DNA of 64,000 nt. Source: Syngnathus acus. Its lineage: Eukaryota; Chordata; Actinopteri; Syngnathiformes; Syngnathidae. Positions within the stretch are counted from its first letter, which is position 1; the number at the start of each line of letters is the position of its first letter. Location of the stretch: positions 1,745,039 to 1,809,038 of the forward strand of contig NC_051097.1 of assembly GCF_901709675.1 (NCBI RefSeq). Direction: 5' to 3'. This document shows positions 21,292-33,578 of the stretch, one piece after another. The translations under genes were made by a program, and so were the position numbers. The notes under the pieces were generated by a model. That model was not told the origin of the DNA. It worked only from the letters and a program-made list of their open reading frames with translations, and did not search any database.

Positions 21292-22162
21292 TTAGGCCCC
21301 CGAGTCAACCTGAACGCCCGAGCAGATGTGATAGTAGCTAGGAGATCGATAGAGCTAGTAGCTCATCTACTGGGAAACTATTATAGTTGCTTCCTTCCTT
21401 CAATGATCCTGAGTTTCCTCCCCAGGGTGTCTGTAATAGATTTATTCCATTTCCATTATCTTTATTGAGAACACTCGCTTCTAAGTAAAAACAAATCAGA
21501 CTTTAACTAGCATACAATTACAGGTTTAATTGTTAATCTAGCTAAATATGCATTTTCTCAATCCAGGAATTCCTAACGCCTTGCCTTCATCAAACGATGA
21601 TAGCATGCAAACCGCAATCCCCAACAGGATGATTTCTTCTTCCGCAGATCTTTGTCACTCCTGTTCACTTAAGTACTCTTAAACATTGTCATTGTAGCTG
21701 TTATCTCTATGCATGCATGCTTTATCTGACAGTCTCTTCCTACTTCTCTAACTTTGATCTTTTGTGGCCTCAGACTTCGCGCAACCAAATTTTTTTCTCT
21801 GTGCCTTCAAGCAAATGGTTCCTCTCTGGAGTCTACGTGGAACCATGCATTTATGTATGCTGCACAATCAGCAAAAAGCCTTTGAAGTGGTTGCATTTTT
21901 TGTCTACTGTATCATTCTACACCATTTTACTCTCTGGTATTCCTCTACACAAAAGAGCATTTTGTCCTTTGAAAATATGCCTTTCCTTGTTGCTAGCCAT
22001 TTCTTTCTTTAATTCCTAGCTCATTCTGGTTTATCTGCCTGGCCAACTTCATCAATCACTCGCGTCTATTATATGAGGTCTTGTAAATGTGTCTTTGTGC
22101 AACAAAAAAAGAACGTGATCTTTCATTAGCTAAGTACGTATATGGTGAATCCGTTAATCAAT
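21292..22162. other. non-coding intron
   Basis: No gene or recognised repeat. Confidence 0.45.
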
Positions 22163-23395
22163 TTGAAGAGTCAACTTTATTAATCCCAAAGGGGAATTTG
22201 AACATCAGATGCCGCAGTCAGCGGCAAAAGAGGATGTAGTGTCATTCTAGTGCAGCACTATTGAGAATGCGAATGCAAGCGTGGCAGACAGAGGTGATGC
22301 AAGTGCAACGTTGACTGTTGCAGTATCGGGGTGTGGCTCGAGCTGAACCATATTTGGGGAGACAGTGTGCAGTTGCTCTTGAAATACATAGACTATTGTG
22401 ATAAATTAGTGAATCAAAAATATTCTTGGAATACATCAGTCTCTCTATTTCAATCAGTTATAATTCAAACTATTATGATTGTCTTATTACTGCACGTAGA
22501 GTGACTCAGGTATCCCTGTTCACCTATGAATCAATATACAACTAACAGAGTGGTTCAAATACTCACTTGTGATTTGAAAGCAATTATTAGCTAACAACAA
22601 GAACAACAAAAATCGGATTCAAGATTAGCCTTTGATTGAATATTTATTGATCCCCAGGGGTGGGGAAATTCAGGCCCCAGCAGTATCCATACCACAGAGT
22701 GGGTATACAAAAGACACACAGATGGCATGAGCGCAACTCAATAGCTCAATAAGGCTGCCACACAACGGCGCCACAAAGAAAGTCAGAAAGTGCACAAGAT
22801 AAAAGCCATCAAAGCAAAAACAAAGCTAAAAGACAAAGGAAAAAAAGTAACAGCGGCCAACCAGCACCCCTCAATACAAGAGAACACCCCAAAACACACA
22901 AAATAGCCTCCACGGGGTCCATATACAGGTGTAAGGCCAGTCCAGTTCAACGGCGCCCAATGGACCGTGGTCGTGAATCGGTGAAAAACATCACAAAGCA
23001 GGCAAACGTGTGAGCAGCGTCCTGGGCACCCAGTCGGGTGCACGTGCAGATGGTCACCACGGGGCTAGCATGGCGAAAGTCGTTGGTTCCGACGAGCACG
23101 AGGGAGCGGACTCCCCACAGGGGTCGCGGCTGCAAGGCCAAGGCGAGGGACCCGGTCATCACTGGCCGGATAAGCAGGAAGCCGCCGTAGAGTTACGCCG
23201 ACCGATGATCCCGGTCCCACGAAGAAAAAAATAAATAAAAAACATCCGATCCGAAGAGATACCGAGGTGCGGTAGAAGGCACCAGCATCACCGAATGGAC
23301 AAAAAGTCAGAAAGAAAAAGGCGAAAAGAAGGAAATAACGAGGAAAAGAGAGAACACTGCTGGGAGGCAGCCACTTACGGCGCCATACCGGAAAA
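22163..23395 (-). mobile_element. probable retroelement 3' remnants
   Basis: Two stretches carry the tail motif 'tttatt(g/a)at(c)cc...aggggaa', at 22173-22200 and 22640-22675. This type ends many fish LINE/SINE copies on the minus strand. The downstream GC-rich part (22676-23395) has no convincing protein. Family and exact limits not determined. Confidence 0.35.
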
Positions 23396-23397
23396 AA

Positions 23398-23421
23398 AAA
23401 AAATATATATATATATATATA
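23398..23421. repeat. A-run and (AT)n
   Basis: Short simple repeat. Confidence 0.85.
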
Positions 23422-23827
23422 TTTATTGTCAATAATGACTATTTACTATTTAACTATTTTTAATATATTTGACTATTTACCCCTCATACTGGTAAATTAA
23501 AAACCGAAGACAGGGAGCTGATGTCAGGATTTGTTGTATTTACTACATAACTGACCATCATTATGACTCATAGTATAATTACATCCTGAGTGCATTGTGA
23601 GTAATCGCCGGTACAGAAGTCTAAAAATTACACTACATTGCGTACATACAGTTAGATGGGGGTTTTTCTGCCTCATAAGACTCCAAGATGTCAACAAGGA
23701 TGGACTTACCAATACAGGCAACTTCAAAGGACCCCGAGAGTTCGAGGTTAAAATAGAATTGCATGAAAAAAGTTTGTATCCATTTAAAGAAAAAAAACAT
23801 TATTGTTCCTTCCCATTGCTTAAAAAC

Positions 23828-24938
23828 AGGGATGAGAACGGCAAATTAAAAAAACCACTGAAAAGTAGCCGGGGTCTGGGGTTCGCATGCTCGGGGGGAA
23901 AAGCTCCCTGGAAACTCCTGGATTTTGGCAGTATAGCAACCCCAAAACTATTAATTTCATCACTCAATTTCAACAGTTTTGTTAAAAAAATATTCCTGCT
24001 TGGTGGGCTACCAAGGTGAATATAATACAGTCAAGCCTCGGTTTTCGACCACAATCCGTTCCAGAAGGCGGTTCGAGAAGCGAATCGGTCGAATTCCGAA
24101 CCTATTTTTCCCATTACAAATAATGGAAATGTTTTAATCCGTTCTGAGGCTTTAAGCATTTTTTCATTTGCGCATTTATGTCCGATCGCGCAACTGCAGC
24201 GCACCGCCGAACGCGCAACCGTAGCGCGTCGCCGACCGAGCAACTGCACCGCGCTGGTTGCATTATTGTGACACAGCCATCGCTGAAATTTGGAAAATAT
24301 TTTTAAACTCCTGATGTACTTTCCAAAATTTAAGTGGACCTAAGTGCACAGGGAGCTTAATTTTGTCCGATCGCGCAACTGCAGCGCACCGCCGAACGCG
24401 CAAACGTAGCGCGTCGCCGACCGCGCAACTGCACCGCGCTGATCGCATTATTGTGACAGAGCCGTCGCTGATATTTAGAAAATGTTTTTAAAGTCCTGAT
24501 GTACTTTCCAAAATTTAAGTGGACCTCAGTGCTTAATTTAGTCCGATTGCGCAACTGCAGCGCGCCGGGCGCTCACTGTAGCATTGCTTTAAGAGCGTCT
24601 TTGTGTTCCGAGTTGTAAGATGATGCTGCTGCCATGCCCATCTGAAACAGTTCCTGATCCCGTTCCACTTGTCTATTTCCCTGGCACGATCCTTGTCTTT
24701 TTCTCTAAAACATTCGCCATGCTGGCTAAAACCTTTGCTAATTAGGCAAATGAGTAGGCAAATGATGTGACGAAAGTAGCGCCAAAATGCTGCCGAAAAT
24801 AAGGCGGCTGTTGTCACAATACTGCTGCCAGAGCCATATAAAAACAATTTTCTCAACAGATCTACACGATTCACGAAAATGATACTCCCGACGGAAAAAA
24901 ACACACAAATCCGCGGATCCGCGGAAGATTCTCATCCC
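23828..24938. mobile_element. possible hAT-like element split by a pogo-like element
   Basis: Outer ends 'cagggatgagaacgg' and 'gaagattctcatccctg' are inverted, with similar flanks (TTAAAAAC and TAAAAAAC). Inside lies the pogo-like copy at 24029-24615. Weak target duplication, so tentative. Confidence 0.4.
24029..24615. mobile_element. pogo/Tigger-like non-autonomous element
   Basis: Begins CAGTCAAGCCTCGGTTTTCG after TA. It holds three tandem GC-rich blocks (starting near 24180, 24364 and 24540) of the same type as 18472-19190. The far end is truncated. Confidence 0.65.
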
Positions 24939-25108
24939 TGTAAAAAACATGAAAATATACAGTATAATGACGATTCCCCCGCTACCCTCGTAAGGATAAG
25001 CAGGTCAGAAAATGTCCTTCTGGACTAGTACATGTACAGATTCAGGAAGAGAGTAACAATTAGCAAAACAAAATGAACAAAATGAAGTAGACAAGGTGAA
25101 AGGAACTA

Positions 25109-25952
25109 CCGTTTTTTTCCGTGTATAATGCGCCCCCATGTATAATACGCACCCTAAAAATGGCATGTTGATGCTGGAAAAAAGCCTGTACCCATGTATA
25201 ATACGCACCCAATTTTTTTTTTTTTTTTTTTTTTTTTTAAGTCCCAATGATCGTCACACACGCAGGGAGGCAATGGGTCCCATTTTTATAGTCTTTGGTA
25301 TGGTCTTAACTAGGCTGGATGTATTTTTTTTTTGTTGGCGTTGATTTCTCCGACTGCCCGTAAAGGCACCACCGCGATCAGATGAAAAGAGAGGAAAGTG
25401 ACGTGCGGACATGTGAAAAAGGCGGCTCTGTATGGGAGAGACGTTGAAGAGGAATAAAAACACCCTTGGAAACCAAAACTTGCCCCTCGTCGTGACTCGG
25501 AGCCGCAACAAATGTTTCGGATTTGTGTAGGGTACATTGTGACAGCAAACGAGCAGGTGATCGAGCAAGCGTCTGATACGAGAGCATTGCGTTCGTATGG
25601 AGCGTGTTTGAAGTGAACAGCAGAGACGAAAGGAACATGGCAAAGTGTTGTGAAGTAAAATATTACCTGTAATACGCATTTTGTTATTTGCTGATTGTAT
25701 TAAACTATCACATTCATTGTCAGTCAAGAAGAGAAGAGGACTATTATCCCTTCTTTGACGAAATGACCAGAGCACAGTACAAACACACTATTGTCGGTCA
25801 GTCCTGTTGTTGGTTTTGTTGTACCATGATTTTCTTAAAAAAAAAAAAAAAAAAAAAAATTTAAAAAAATTTGTACCCATGTATAATGCGCACCCCAGAT
25901 TTTAGGACAATAAATTAGTTAAATTTTGCGCATTATACACGGAAAAAAACGG
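25109..25952 (-). mobile_element. TA-flanked element (CCGTTTTTTTCCGTGTATAA ends)
   Basis: 844 bp with ends CCGTTTTTTTCCGTGTATAA and its inverse, TA on both sides. Same family as 10372-12786, in the opposite orientation. It carries the leader ending near 25665 ('taatacgcat' inverse) and a minus-strand open stretch that is not a recognised protein. A SINE fragment lies at 25240-25306. Confidence 0.75.
25240..25306 (-). mobile_element. SINE fragment
   Basis: 'aagtcccaatgatcgtcaca' is joined to 'ggaggcaatgggtcccattt' with the middle of the SINE deleted. Confidence 0.75.
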
Positions 25953-25953
25953 T

Positions 25954-26408
25954 ATTTAAGCCTTCAACCTTGTCACCAAGTGTGTGTAACCTAAACAACA
26001 ACAGCAGAGGAGGATGCAGTAGAAATAAAGCAGTGAGTGGTATAAGGATGGAGAAGCTGTAAGCAAGTATTCAACCGATTGAAGTGGGAACATTTATTAA
26101 ACATTGATTAATTTAAATTAAATCAGTTTTCGCTGGGTATTCCAGTTTGTTCTCACATTCCAAGCATGGTAAGTAAATTGAGCACTATGAATTGCCCGTA
26201 GGTATGAGTGTGAATGGTTGTTTGTGTGTGTGTGCCCTGCGATTGGCTGGCGACCAGTTCAGGGTGTTTCCCATTCACTGCCCAAAGGCTGCTGGGATAG
26301 ACTACGGTACACCAATGACCCTTGTGAGGATAAAGAGGCTCGGATCATTGGATATGGATAATACTTCTATATTACAACAGAACCGTTGCGCTTACCCACT
26401 AGTTAGAT
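25954..26408. other. non-coding intron
   Basis: Intronic sequence with no exon or recognised element. Confidence 0.45.
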
Positions 26409-26817
26409 CAGAGGTGTCAAACTTCTTTTCGTGGTGGGCCGCATCATAGTCATAGTTTGCTTCAAAGGGCCATTCAAATTGTCAACCCAAATAAATGTAT
26501 GAACGTCTCATATTGTATATATGGTATAGGCTACACAACAAACTGATGAATAACACGTTTTCAAAACAGAGACTAATAAAAACTCTTCAAATATTTAAAA
26601 ATGAAATATTGAAATCAAATCAAATCAAATATTTGAAAATAGAAATTATTTTTAAAAATTATTGGTAATAAAAACGGTTAACAATATCTCTATTTTTTAA
26701 AAGTGAAAACAATTTGAAATTTTGAATTGAATTCGATGCACAATTTGTCTTCGCGGGCCACCTAAAATGATGTGGCGGGCCGTATTTGGCCCCCGGGCTT
26801 TGACTTTGACACCTGTG
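26409..26817. mobile_element. hAT-type MITE (GTTTGACACC family)
   Basis: 409 bp with ends CAGAGGTGTCAAACTTC and 'gactttgacacctgtg'. It is flanked by the perfect duplication AGTTAGAT at 26401-26408 and 26818-26825. Confidence 0.9.
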
Positions 26818-26889
26818 AGTTAGATAGTAATCCTCGAGAAAAATTTCAAGGGCTTTATTTTACCTCCAGGAACCGTTACTATTAAAGTA

Positions 26890-27450
26890 CAGTCAAACCT
26901 CGGTTTTCGAACGTCCCGGTTCTCGAACAAATCGGAATTCGAACAAAAAATTCGAGATTTTTTTTACTTCGGTTGTCGAACAAAATTCGGAGGTCGAACC
27001 TCGCGAGATGAGCCAGGGGGCCCCGAGAAAACACGACCGCGCGGCCCGGACGCCGACTGACTCCGTTGTTATTGTATTTTCGTTACTTTGAGGATTGTAT
27101 TAACCCCTAATCATGCCTCCAAAGAAAGCAAGTGGGAGCAGTAAAGCCATCCTAAAACACAAAGACGCTCTTAAAGCAATGAGACAGTGAGCGCTCGGCG
27201 CGCTGCGGTTGCGCGATCGGACCAAATTAAGCTCCCTGCGCACTGAGGTCCACTTAAAGTTTGGAAAGTACATCTGGACTTTAAAAATATTTTCTAAATT
27301 TCAGCGACGGCTCTGTCACAATAATGCAACCAGCGCGGTGCAGTTGCGCGTTCGGCGACGCGCTACGGTTGTGTGTTCGGCGGTGCGCTGCAGTTGCGCG
27401 ATTGGACAAAAATGCGAAAATGAAAAAATGCTTAAAAAGGCGTTGGTTTT
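26890..27450 (+). mobile_element. pogo/Tigger-like element, 3' truncated
   Basis: Begins CAGTCAAACCTCGGTTTTCG after TA. An ATG at 27114 opens MPPKKASGSSKAILKHKDAL plus KAMRQ and then a stop at about 27189, the same N-terminal stub as at 19078. A single GC-rich block follows. No right-hand end was found. Confidence 0.65.
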
Positions 27451-28250
27451 TTCTGTCTTGGAATTTGTCATTTGTATAGTCTAAAAACGACAGCAGATTA
27501 GTATGAAGAGGAACAATGTCTTTAAATAAAAAATAATCTTATATTAACACACTCAAAATGTATTGACAGTACATTTTAAAACAATGCAAAATGGAGTATT
27601 CTAGGAAGAAGACAATGCCAATCATATTGAACAGTTAAGATAAACTGTCATGTTTAGTCTTCATAACACATGGTGTAATCTTTCAATGCTACATCATTTT
27701 CCTGCATGACTCCTGGTTTCACAATGTGGGTGTTTAAGTTAGACAAATGAATCTAGGGCACTATTTATGTTAGTATACCAGACAATAACGTTCACAGCGC
27801 TTGTTTGAAATGTCCAAGACAAGTTCATTCTTGCAAAGGTGGTTGTGGTACAGAAGAGTGGAAGAGAGCAAATTCCAAAGAGGTGACAAATGGACAGTTG
27901 TGAACTCCTACCACACCTGACTGGATAACTGAAAGGATAACTCTGATGTGAAATCCCAATGGTAATTATTACCATACTTGGATGTTTAGCGTAAAACACT
28001 ACACATACGCATCGCTTCGCCAGCTACAATTACCACATACTTCACATCACGCATTTCGAAAGCATATGACCAAAAGTAATTTTAAATATGGTCAAAATCC
28101 GTGGATATGTCTGTTTTTATTGAATCAATGTACAGTAAAATATCTTAATTTTTCACAATACATTTCTGAGTATGTTTAAAAGCCAGCCTTCCACAGCAAA
28201 GGGTTTAACCAATGTAAAATTATTTTATTTTCCTACCAGTGCAAAAAAGT
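27451..28250. other. non-coding intron
   Basis: AT-rich intron. No exon or repeat family recognised. Confidence 0.45.
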
Positions 28251-28587
28251 AGATTTTTTTAAAACAATAAATAGAATTAAAAATGAAATAAAACAATTAT
28301 AATATCGAATAATGTTACAAAATCCACAAAAAGGGTTGAATTTGCAAGTGTCCAGTCACATACTGGACAACAGTCTCGACATAGCAGAAGTGGTATATTT
28401 GTGCTAGGAAGTGGGCACCTAGAGACTGCTCCCCACCCCACAGCTGTGTCACCAAGTGCTACGACTTAAAAAATATACTACAGTAGTTTTAAAATGGTTT
28501 GATGTTGGTTCCAAGACTGATTTAATATTTACTTTACATTTTACTGTCATACTTGGGTACTTTTTAGAAATCGTAGTTTTTACTTAA
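28251..28587. repeat. dispersed segment also present at 61490-61803
   Basis: Contains 'ccccaccccacagctgtgtc' and flanks nearly identical to the 61.5-kb copy. The similarity resumes after the piggyBac insertion ('gagaagttgaataagtacag'). Confidence 0.8.
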
Positions 28588-29929
28588 CCCTTTGATGGAC
28601 AACATGGGTCTAAAAAGACCCGGCTGAGTTTATATCTTATATATCTTTGCAATAAATTAATTCCACCGGTTGGTACTCAAGGAATGCCTCAATTAACTAG
28701 TTTATGACATCCCTACATCCTTATTTTCATTTTTACTTTTTGAACAAAAAACGTTTTTGTATCACTACCCCTCTAATGCGCAACATGGGTCTAAAATGAC
28801 CCGTATCCATTTTCTATGGTATTTCATGTATGGCTGAGTATTTCAATGCTGCAGGAAGAAGCAGATGAGGAAGATGAGGAGGAAATTTTTCCAAACTTAG
28901 AGTGTGAGGTTTCTTATCATGACCCAGAATATTTGCCACAGGGTGAATTGGTTTCTGGGAATTCATCTACATTTCACGAAGACCACTCCTTTGATAATAC
29001 AGACGACTCATCAGTCAGATGTGTTGTCCGTATTATCAAAGGAGTCTTCTGAAGAGGAAACTCAGACCCAGTCCAGCAGACTGAGTAAAAAGCAATCTTA
29101 CTGGGATGAGAATCCTCCCACTCGTGGCAGAACCAGAAGCCATAACATTCTCAGGAGCAGCCCAGGACCTACACCTGGATCAACAGCTGTTTCACCAAAA
29201 TTTGCCTAGGAAATATTCATGAGTGACAACATCATTGAGGAGGTTCTAAAATGCACCAACTTAGAGGGACGACGAACAGCAACAGCAAGAGGGAAAGAGT
29301 GGAGAAGCGTAGATAAAGATGCATTTTTGGCAGTTTTGGGTTTGACCCTCCTTGCAGGGAAGGAGAAGAGCTGGGATGTGGTTTTACAGGAGCTGTTTCT
29401 GGATCCCCTGCAGAATCCACTTTACAAAGCCACCATGGGGCTGAGGAGATATAAAGATTTCCGTTGCACTATATGCTTTGATGACAAGAGGACCAGGGCT
29501 CTGCGACTGGACACAGATCACATGGCACCCTTTAGATATGTATGGGACTGTTTCCTGGCAAACTGCAGAAAACGGTTCATCCCCAGTGACTGTGTCACCA
29601 TAGATGAGCAGCTTGTACCTTTCCAAGGCAGGCAGGTGCAAGTTCCGGCAATATATGCCAAGACAGCCTGCAAAATATAGCATATGTAATAGTATAGAAA
29701 CTATATTAGTTCATAAAGTATGAAATAAAAATAGAAATAATGATCAGTGGTGATAAAGTACAAGATATTTAAAGAATATTTGGAATATTCAATCATAAAA
29801 TAAACTGATTTCAAAAGATAGAACAAATAAAAACTCAGCCAGCATGAAATACCATTGGAAATGAATGCAGGTCTTTTTAGACCCATGTTGCACATAACAG
29901 GGGGTGTGCATATGTTGCACACCAAAGGG
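28588..29929 (+). mobile_element. piggyBac-like element, internally deleted
   Basis: 1342 bp flanked by TTAA (28584-28587 and 29930-29933). The ends CCCTTTGATGGACAACATGG and the inverse CCCTTTGGTGTGCAACATAT are a matched pair. Subterminal 'gggtctaaaaagacccg' recurs inverted near 29873. The uninterrupted target is seen at 61790-61805 (tttacttaagagaagttg). Contains a broken transposase. Confidence 0.92.
28816..29680 (+). pseudogene. piggyBac transposase (PGBD4-like), broken
   Basis: Two pieces. The first (28816-29052) is an acidic N-terminal region with EEADEEDEEE. The second (29219-29680) runs through MSDNIIEEVLKC and DKDAFLAVLGLTLLAG to CVTIDEQLVPFQGR, the conserved stretch with the first catalytic aspartate (TIDEQL). 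It ends soon after AIYAKTACKI. The rest of the catalytic domain and the cysteine-rich C-terminus are missing, and the two pieces are in different frames. Confidence 0.88.
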
Positions 29930-30133
29930 TTAAGAGAAGTTGAATAAGTACAGTAATCCCTCGCTACATCGTGGTTCGTTTATTGCGGTTTCACTACATC
30001 GTGGATTTTTTTTCCAAATTAGAAAAAAAAATTAAAATTCAAAATAAAACTTCTAATTTGGGGAATTATGGCACCAAAGTTGCCCACACGCCAGCAGAAG
30101 GCAGGGAGTGCCCACACAATTGCAGTGTGACAA

Positions 30134-30432
30134 AGTTAAAGTCCCAATGATCATCGTCACACACACATCTGGGTGTGGTGAAATTTGTCCCCTGCATTTA
30201 ACCCATCCCCATGTGATTTTGATCCAGCCCCTGGGGGAGAGGGGAGCAGTGAGCAGCAGCGGTGCCGCGCTCGGGAGTCATTTGGTGATCTAACCCCCCA
30301 ATTCCAACCCTTAATGCTGAGTGCCAAGCGAGGAGGCAATGGGTCCCATTTTTATAGTCTTTGGTATGACCGGCCGGGGTTTGAACCCACGACCTTCCAG
30401 TCTCAGGTCGGACACTCTACCACTGAGCTGGT
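30134..30432 (-). mobile_element. tRNA-derived SINE
   Basis: The best-preserved copy. On the minus strand it has AGCTCAGTGGTAGAGTGTCC (A box), GGTTCAAACCCC (B box), the body, and the tail 'cattgggactttaactttg'. The B-box region is intact. Confidence 0.9.
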
Positions 30433-30610
30433 CACTTGTACCTTTTTATAAAAAAAAATTATAATAATGAGTTCTAAAAACAGATTTACAGTGTTGTACC
30501 TTGTTATAGATAATTTTTTATAATAAAAAAAGAGTTCTAAAAACATATTTACAGTATGTACACTTGTACCTTGTTATATAAAAACATTTTATAATAATAA
30601 AAGCTGTTCT

Positions 30611-31560
30611 GAGGGTTGGACTCCGCCAAGGCTGCCCTTTGTCACCGATTCTGTTCATAATTTTTATGGACAGAATTTCTAGGCGCAGCCGAGGCGTTGA
30701 GGCGGTCCGGTTTGGGGACCTCAGCATCGCGTCTCTGCTTTTTGCAGACGACGTGGTGCTGTTGGCTTCTTCAGGCCGTGATCTCCAGCTCTCACTGGAG
30801 CGGCTCGCAGCCGAGTGTGAAGCGGTCGGGATGAGGGTCAGCACCTCCAAATCCGAGTCCATGGTCCTCGATCGGAAAAGGGTGGAATGCCCTCTCCGGA
30901 TCGGGGATGAGATCCTGCCCCAAGTGGAGGAGTTTAAGTATCTTGGGGTCTTGTTCACGAGTGAGGGGAGGATGGAGCGCGAGATCGACAGGCGGATCGG
31001 TGCAGCGTCGGCAATAATGCGGACTCTGTACCTGTCCGTTGTGGTAAAGAGAGAGCTGAGCCAAAAGGCAAAGCTCTCAATTTACCGGTCGGTTTACGCT
31101 CCTACCCTCACCTATGGTCACGAGCTATGGGTCGTGACCGAAAGAACGAGATCCCGGATACAAGCGGCCGAAATGAGTTTTCGCCGCAGGATGTCCGGGC
31201 TCTCCCTGAGAGATAGGGTGAGAAGTTCGGTCATCCGGGAGAGACTCGGAGTAGAGTCGCTACTCCTCCACGTTGAGAGGAGCCAGATGAGGTGGCTCGG
31301 GCATCTCATCAGGATGCCTAAAAAACCTGGACGCCTCCCTGGGGAGGTGTTCCGGGCATGTCCCACCGGTAGGAGACCCCGGGGACGACCCAGGACGCGC
31401 TGGAGAGACTATGTCTCTCGGCTGGCCTGGGAACGCCTTGGGATCCCCCGGGAGGAGCTGGATGAAGTGGCTGGGGAGAGGGAAGTCTGGGAGTCCCTCC
31501 TGAGGCTGCTGCCCCCGCGACCCGACCCCGGATAAGCGGAAGAAGATGGATGGATGGATG
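30611..31560 (+). mobile_element. 5'-truncated Rex3 copy
   Basis: 950 bp of the Rex3 3' end, ending in (GATG)n. Flanked by an exact 11-bp duplication, AAAGCTGTTCT at 30600-30610 and 31561-31571. Very similar to the copy at 4.7-7.9 kb. Confidence 0.95.
30639..31535 (+). pseudogene. Rex3 reverse transcriptase C-terminal fragment
   Basis: 298 open codons starting [20 protein letters not shown]. It covers the [11 protein letters not shown] box to the end (LLPPRPDPG). The endonuclease and the front of the reverse transcriptase are absent through 5' truncation, so it is a dead copy. Confidence 0.95.
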
Positions 31561-31571
31561 AAAGCTGTTCT

Positions 31572-32312
31572 AAAAACATATTTACAGTATGTGTTAAGAA
31601 TTCTCCAAGTTATGTTATTCAGTCGTGCTTTGATTTGAGGTAGGGTGCTTTATTTTGAAGGCCGTTTTCAGGCGATACCACTTCCTGTTTCACGTTCGTG
31701 TACATACATGTTACTAGTGACGTGCGGTGAGGTTCATGACTGGGGAGACACTGAGGTCACACACACCCTCCCCCCCGGTAAAATTTGTCCGGCACCTAAC
31801 CGTGTCACAAAAAAGGTTAGGGAACGCTGCTCGAGTGTGGCTTATTCATTATTTAATTTGAACTATTTTAATTAAAATCTCATATCAGCAGTCTTCACAC
31901 ATAAAAACACTCAATAAAGCACATGGAATCAAAAACTTGTTTTCGATCGTGCGTACCACTCCGTTCCGAAGTCCCGTTGTCCGAATCAAACCTTTTAACT
32001 CCGGAGTTGCTCTTCCTTTACTGATTACCTCCGGCTTCGACCGAAAATCCATAGTTGAAAATCGTTTGGATATGTAATCCTCCCTTGTAAAACGAAATGT
32101 AAAAACGAAAAAAAAAAAAGAAAGAAAAAAAAAAAAGAATGTAAAACGAAAGAAATGGACGAGTGCTCCTCAGTTGTTCACTGTAAATTTGAACTGGAGA
32201 TCTCTTATTCTTCAGGTAAGCGCATGAAGCATCCCGGGATCACTAGCACCCCATGCCATAAGGCTGTGGCCTCCGTAAGGTATATTTTCAAAGCCGTTTT
32301 GTTCATCTAAAG
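31572..32312. other. body of the composite, non-coding
   Basis: No gene. A poly-A/G-rich tract lies near 32108-32136. Confidence 0.5.
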
Positions 32313-32642
32313 CAGGGGTGTCAAACTCATTTTTTTCGCGGGCCGCATTGTAGTCATAGCTTCTTTCGGAGGGCCATTATGACTGTCAACCCAAATAAAT
32401 GTATGAGCACCTCATATTATATACAGTAAAAGCTACAAAATAAACTGACAAATAACTCTTTTTCAAATCAGAAGCGTTAAAAACTGGTCAAATGTTTAAA
32501 AAAAAAAAAGATATTAAAAGTGAAGACAATTTGCAATTCTAGTAATGACACACAAATTTGATACACAATTTGTCTTGGCGGGCCACATAAAATGATGTGG
32601 CGGGCCGTATCTGGCCCCCGGGCCTTGAGTTTGACACCTGTG
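32313..32642. mobile_element. hAT-type MITE (GTTTGACACC family)
   Basis: 330 bp, ends CAGGGGTGTCAAACTCATTT and 'cttgagtttgacacctgtg'. Flanked by the perfect duplication ATCTAAAG at 32305-32312 and 32643-32650. Confidence 0.93.
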
Positions 32643-32650
32643 ATCTAAAG

Positions 32651-33570
32651 AAACACGACGTTACAGACAGATGACAAAAAACACAAGATATTATATACTA
32701 CGTCAGCTTAACTACGGAAATTAGTTAATATAGCCACAGTGTTTGAACACTTAAACAGGGACATAAAGACAGAGAGCAGTTCTGTCTAACTGCATAGCCT
32801 TTCAAAATAGGCAGCCGTGTGATTACGCAATCTTCAGAGGAGGCTAGACAGGAAGTTGGCTCCTCCGAGCAAATCGTCTTCGGTTTTAAAATAACTATAA
32901 AAATTCAGCAATTTTGGTTCAAAATGATACAAAACTATTGAAATTAAAAGGGAAAATGACTATAATAAAAACGATTGAATTTGTTTTTTCCCTTTTCATG
33001 ATGGCAGGGGAGTCGTGGCCTCCCTTGCCTCCTCTGACCGTACGTCCCTGCATGTTACAGTGGTACAGCAGTCATTGACGATGTAAGTGGGTCTCCTAAC
33101 AAGAGAAACGAACGATCACATATGTCTAACCTTTAGGACAATGCGGTATTGCTCCAAATGTTGGTTTACATTCCTTTAGAGGTCCGTTTTCGCGTTAGCA
33201 CGATCGCGAATTAGCATCTTTCCGCTCAGTACTTATTGTTAACTGTTACACGCACACGTATAATATTTATATTTAAAATATTTATAAATTTTCTGTGTTA
33301 TTTATGCTATTAATGTATTATGTACATGTTTGAAACACATATTTAATGTTCTAATAATAAAATATGCACTTAAATGGTTTCATATACAATTATTGACACA
33401 AAAAATGTACAGATGAGCGGGTCATCCTACTTCGCGGATTTCACTTATCGCGGGTGGTTTTTGGAACCAAATTATCCGCGATAAACGAGGGATTACTGTA
33501 CCACTTTTTTTGTTGTTGCCTTTTTAAACAAGTAGCTGTATTTCTACTTGAGAGAATTTGAGTATTTGCC
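32651..33570. other. non-coding intron/element body
   Basis: No gene. Contains the right end of the composite at 33498. Confidence 0.5.
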
Positions 33571-33578
33571 ATGTCACC

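Larger units (their letters stand above)
29951..33498. mobile_element. pogo/Tigger-like composite (CAGTAATCCCTCG ends)
   Basis: Outer ends CAGTAATCCCTCGCTACATC and the inverse of CAGTAATCCCTCGTTTATCG, flanked by TA. The interior has collected a SINE (30134-30432), a truncated Rex3 (30611-31560) and a hAT MITE (32313-32642). The remaining 1.9 kb has no transposase. Relatives: 48672-49224, 61237 and 61817 onward. It could be two elements whose outer ends happen to face each other. Confidence 0.6.

Noticed and set aside
25254-25775. 173-codon minus-strand frame
   Set aside because: Runs across a SINE fragment and a repeat of the CCATGCATAATG family. The related copies at 10.7 and 62.8 kb do not keep it open.
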